Source of the DNA: Chloroflexota bacterium
GTDB taxonomy: Bacteria > Chloroflexota > Dehalococcoidia > UBA6926 > JACQUM01
Direction of reading: 5' to 3'
Assembly: GCA_016210295.1 (NCBI GenBank)
Contig: JACQUM010000053.1
Coordinates: 1-13,999, forward strand
Length of the DNA: 13,999 nt
Below the pieces are notes generated by a model that had not been told where the DNA came from, searched no databases, and saw only the letters and a program-made list of their open reading frames with translations. Shown one piece after another: positions 12,464 through 13,999 of the stretch (positions are counted from its first letter, which is position 1; each line of letters starts with the position of its first letter). Position numbers and translations under genes: made by a program.

Positions 12464-13228
12464 CTAGGGAGAAGAAGGCCGACGGAAGAGCTGGTCGCCC
12501 TCGAGAGGCTGCCGCTCTCCCCCAGCACGCTGCTCCGCCACCAGCGCCCCATCCCGCAGCTCTATGATCCTGTCCGCGTACTGGGTGATCGCCCTATCGT
12601 GGGTGGCAGTCAGGACCGCCACCCTCTCCCGGTCCACCAGGTCCCGAAAGAGCCGGAAGATGACCTGGGCGGTGATCGAGTCGAGCTCGCCCGTCGGCTC
12701 GTCGGCCAGGAGGAGAGAGGGACGGGGCGCCACAGCCCGCGCGATGGCCACGCGCTGCTGCTCCCCTCCCGAAAGCTCGTAAGGCCGGTGACGGGCGCGA
12801 TGAGAGAGCCCCACAAGCTCCAGCGCCTCCCGGGCCCGCTTCTCCCGCTCCGAGCGGCGCCAGCCGTTGATACGCAGGGGCAGCTCAACGTTCTCCAAGG
12901 CGGAGAGGAGAGGGAGAAGGGCGAAGGACTGAAAGACGTAGCCAATGAAGCCTCGTCGGAGGGCCAGCATTTCGCCGCTGCTGAGGGAATAGAGGTCCTG
13001 GGACCCCAACTGGACGCGCCCCTGGCTGGGCGTGTCCAGCCCCCCCAGGAGGTTCAAAAGGGTGGTCTTGCCGGAGCCGGACCGGCCAATGACGGCGACA
13101 AACTCCCCCGGCCACACCTCCAGCGAGACGTCCCGCACCGCGTGAATCTCCTCGTCGCCACGACGGAAGGTGCGATAGAGGCCGTCCGCCACCACGAGGA
13201 CCCCGTCCCGCCGGTCCGGCTCTACCAT
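12464..13228 (-). CDS. ABC transporter ATP-binding protein (MacB/LolD class)
   Basis: This 254-residue ATPase would energise a FtsX-like permease for extrusion or lipoprotein release. It has Walker A GRSGSGKTT (48-56), Q-loop Gln100 (YVFQSFALLP), signature LSGGEQQRVAIARA (152-165), Walker B LLLADEPTGELDS with Glu177, and the H-loop His210 (ATHDRAI). FQSFALLPLLSALENVELPL and the roughly 30-residue C-terminal tail are typical of the class. The ATG at 13226-13228 directly follows the TAG of the neighbouring ABC ATPase (0 bases between), so translation is probably coupled. The permease gene is not in the window; it may lie right of the edge. Confidence 0.95.
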   Translation of the reverse strand: MVEPDRRDGVLVVADGLYRTFRRGDEEIHAVRDVSLEVWPGEFVAVIGRSGSGKTTLLNLLGGLDTPSQGRVQLGSQDLYSLSSGEMLALRRGFIGYVFQSFALLPLLSALENVELPLRINGWRRSEREKRAREALELVGLSHRARHRPYELSGGEQQRVAIARAVAPRPSLLLADEPTGELDSITAQVIFRLFRDLVDRERVAVLTATHDRAITQYADRIIELRDGALVAEQRAGGERQPLEGDQLFRRPSSP

Positions 13229-13999
13229 CTACCCCTCCGGCCTCACGGTAATCCGGTCACCCTCTAGAGAGACGACGGCCCGCTCGTGGATTTGGAGCTT
13301 CTCCAGGAACTCCCGGGGGATCTGAAGTCGCCCGCTGGTGTCCACCAGCATGAACTCCTGGGAACGCAGTCCATCTCCCTCCTGCCCCCGGCGCTGAAAG
13401 GTAGGCAAGGCCAGCAGCTCGGCGCTGGTCTTCCCGTCCCGGATGACCACCACCCGGTCCACCACGCGGAGAACATCCGGGTCGTGCGTCACGATGACGA
13501 CGGTCGTCCCATAGGTCTCCCGCACGGATCGGAAGAGGGCAAAGATCTCCGAAGCGGTCTGGGAGTCCAGCTCTCCGGTGGGCTCGTCGGCCAGGAGCAG
13601 AGGAGGGTTGTTCGCCATGGCGATGGCGACGGCGACGCGCTGCTGCTCCCCGCCCGAAAGCTGCTCCGGCCTGTGGGCCCGCCGGGGCCCCAGCCCCACC
13701 AGCTCCAGCAGCTCCTTGGCCCGCTGGGACCTTTCGCGAGGCAGCATGCCGGCCAGAAGCATGGGCAGCTCCACATTCTCCTGGGACGTCAGATAAGGGA
13801 GCAGGTTGCGTCCCGTCTGCTGCCAGACGAAGCCGACTTCCTTTCTGCGGTACTCCTCTACTCCCCCTCCGCTGATACGCAGCAGGTCGCGGCCCCCCAC
13901 CCAGACGTATCCCGCCGAAGGGGCGTCGTAGCCTGCCAGGATGTTCAGGAGGGTGGTCTTGCCGCTGCCGCTGGCTCCGACGATGGCCACGATCTCGGC
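13229..13999 (-). CDS. ABC ATPase with C-terminal AbrB/MazE-like domain, 5' truncated by window edge
   Basis: The frame is open to base 13999, so the N-terminus is missing; 256 residues are visible. The ATPase part has Walker A GASGSGKTT, Q-loop VGFVWQQTGRNLLPYLT, signature LSGGEQQRVAVAIA, Walker B LLLADEPTGELDS and H-loop VTHDPD, all intact and of the MacB/LolD class. After a short linker the last 40 or so residues (bases about 13232-13357) read FMLVDTSGRLQIPREFLEKL-IHERAVVSLEGDRITVRP. This is the swapped-hairpin beta pattern of the AbrB/SpoVT/MazE fold: a D-xGR-xIP start, a helix, then an acidic strand end. Such domains usually bind DNA as dimers; here the domain may instead mediate dimerisation. 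It is followed without a gap by a second ATPase, suggesting a heterodimeric pair. Confidence 0.93.
   Translation of the reverse strand, partial: AEIVAIVGASGSGKTTLLNILAGYDAPSAGYVWVGGRDLLRISGGGVEEYRRKEVGFVWQQTGRNLLPYLTSQENVELPMLLAGMLPRERSQRAKELLELVGLGPRRAHRPEQLSGGEQQRVAVAIAMANNPPLLLADEPTGELDSQTASEIFALFRSVRETYGTTVVIVTHDPDVLRVVDRVVVIRDGKTSAELLALPTFQRRGQEGDGLRSQEFMLVDTSGRLQIPREFLEKLQIHERAVVSLEGDRITVRPEG

Overview
The window looks like a junction between a small accessory or mobile region (about 1-2750) and an ordinary chromosomal housekeeping region (about 2800-13999) of a high-GC bacterium. There is no rRNA or marker gene to fix the lineage. A dCTP deaminase carrying an extra DNA-binding tail, an ABC ATPase fused to an AbrB/MazE-type domain, a stand-alone EF-Tu-domain-2-like protein and a SIMPL lipoprotein together make me think of Chloroflexota (Dehalococcoidia-like). 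That placement is inference from memory of such genomes, not proof.

Left part. An IS1595-family transposase is cut by the left edge. It is followed by a promoter-like site with nested inverted repeats and a coiled-coil plus winged-helix-like protein of unknown function (1160-1609). Next come a hairpin-rich stretch with little coding potential (1610-1833), a 55-residue CxxC/CxxC protein (1834-2001), and a convergent 82-residue CxxC/CxxC protein whose stop codon lies 3 bases away (2005-2253). A gene-poor stretch (2254-2811) holds a perfect -35 box, a Shine-Dalgarno-led 43-codon ORF, several small hairpins and a textbook intrinsic terminator. It may be a regulated leader or small-RNA unit ahead of the EF-Tu-domain-2-like gene (2812-3066).

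Centre. On the minus strand lies a compact dcd-ribD-ribE-ribBA-ribH operon (7543 down to 3195). It carries a complete set of recognisable riboflavin genes: deaminase/reductase, synthase alpha, DHBP synthase/GTP cyclohydrolase II and lumazine synthase. The genes sit 12-42 bases apart or overlap, and no FMN riboswitch is visible. The lead gene is a dCTP deaminase of the bifunctional deaminase/dUTPase type with a roughly 95-residue C-terminal helix-turn-helix extension. In RibBA the metal-binding His of the DHBP synthase motif G-H-T-E-A is Gln. A SIMPL/DUF541 lipoprotein lies upstream on the same strand.

Right part. On the plus strand are signal peptidase I, tRNA-Lys(UUU) and an FMN-dependent alpha-hydroxy-acid oxidase/dehydrogenase. 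A winged-helix-like gene (minus) then diverges from an MFS exporter (plus). Two adjacent minus-strand ABC ATPases of the MacB/LolD class run off the right edge, and the first of them (partial) has a C-terminal AbrB/MazE-like domain. No CRISPR array, defence system or complete integrative element is recognisable.
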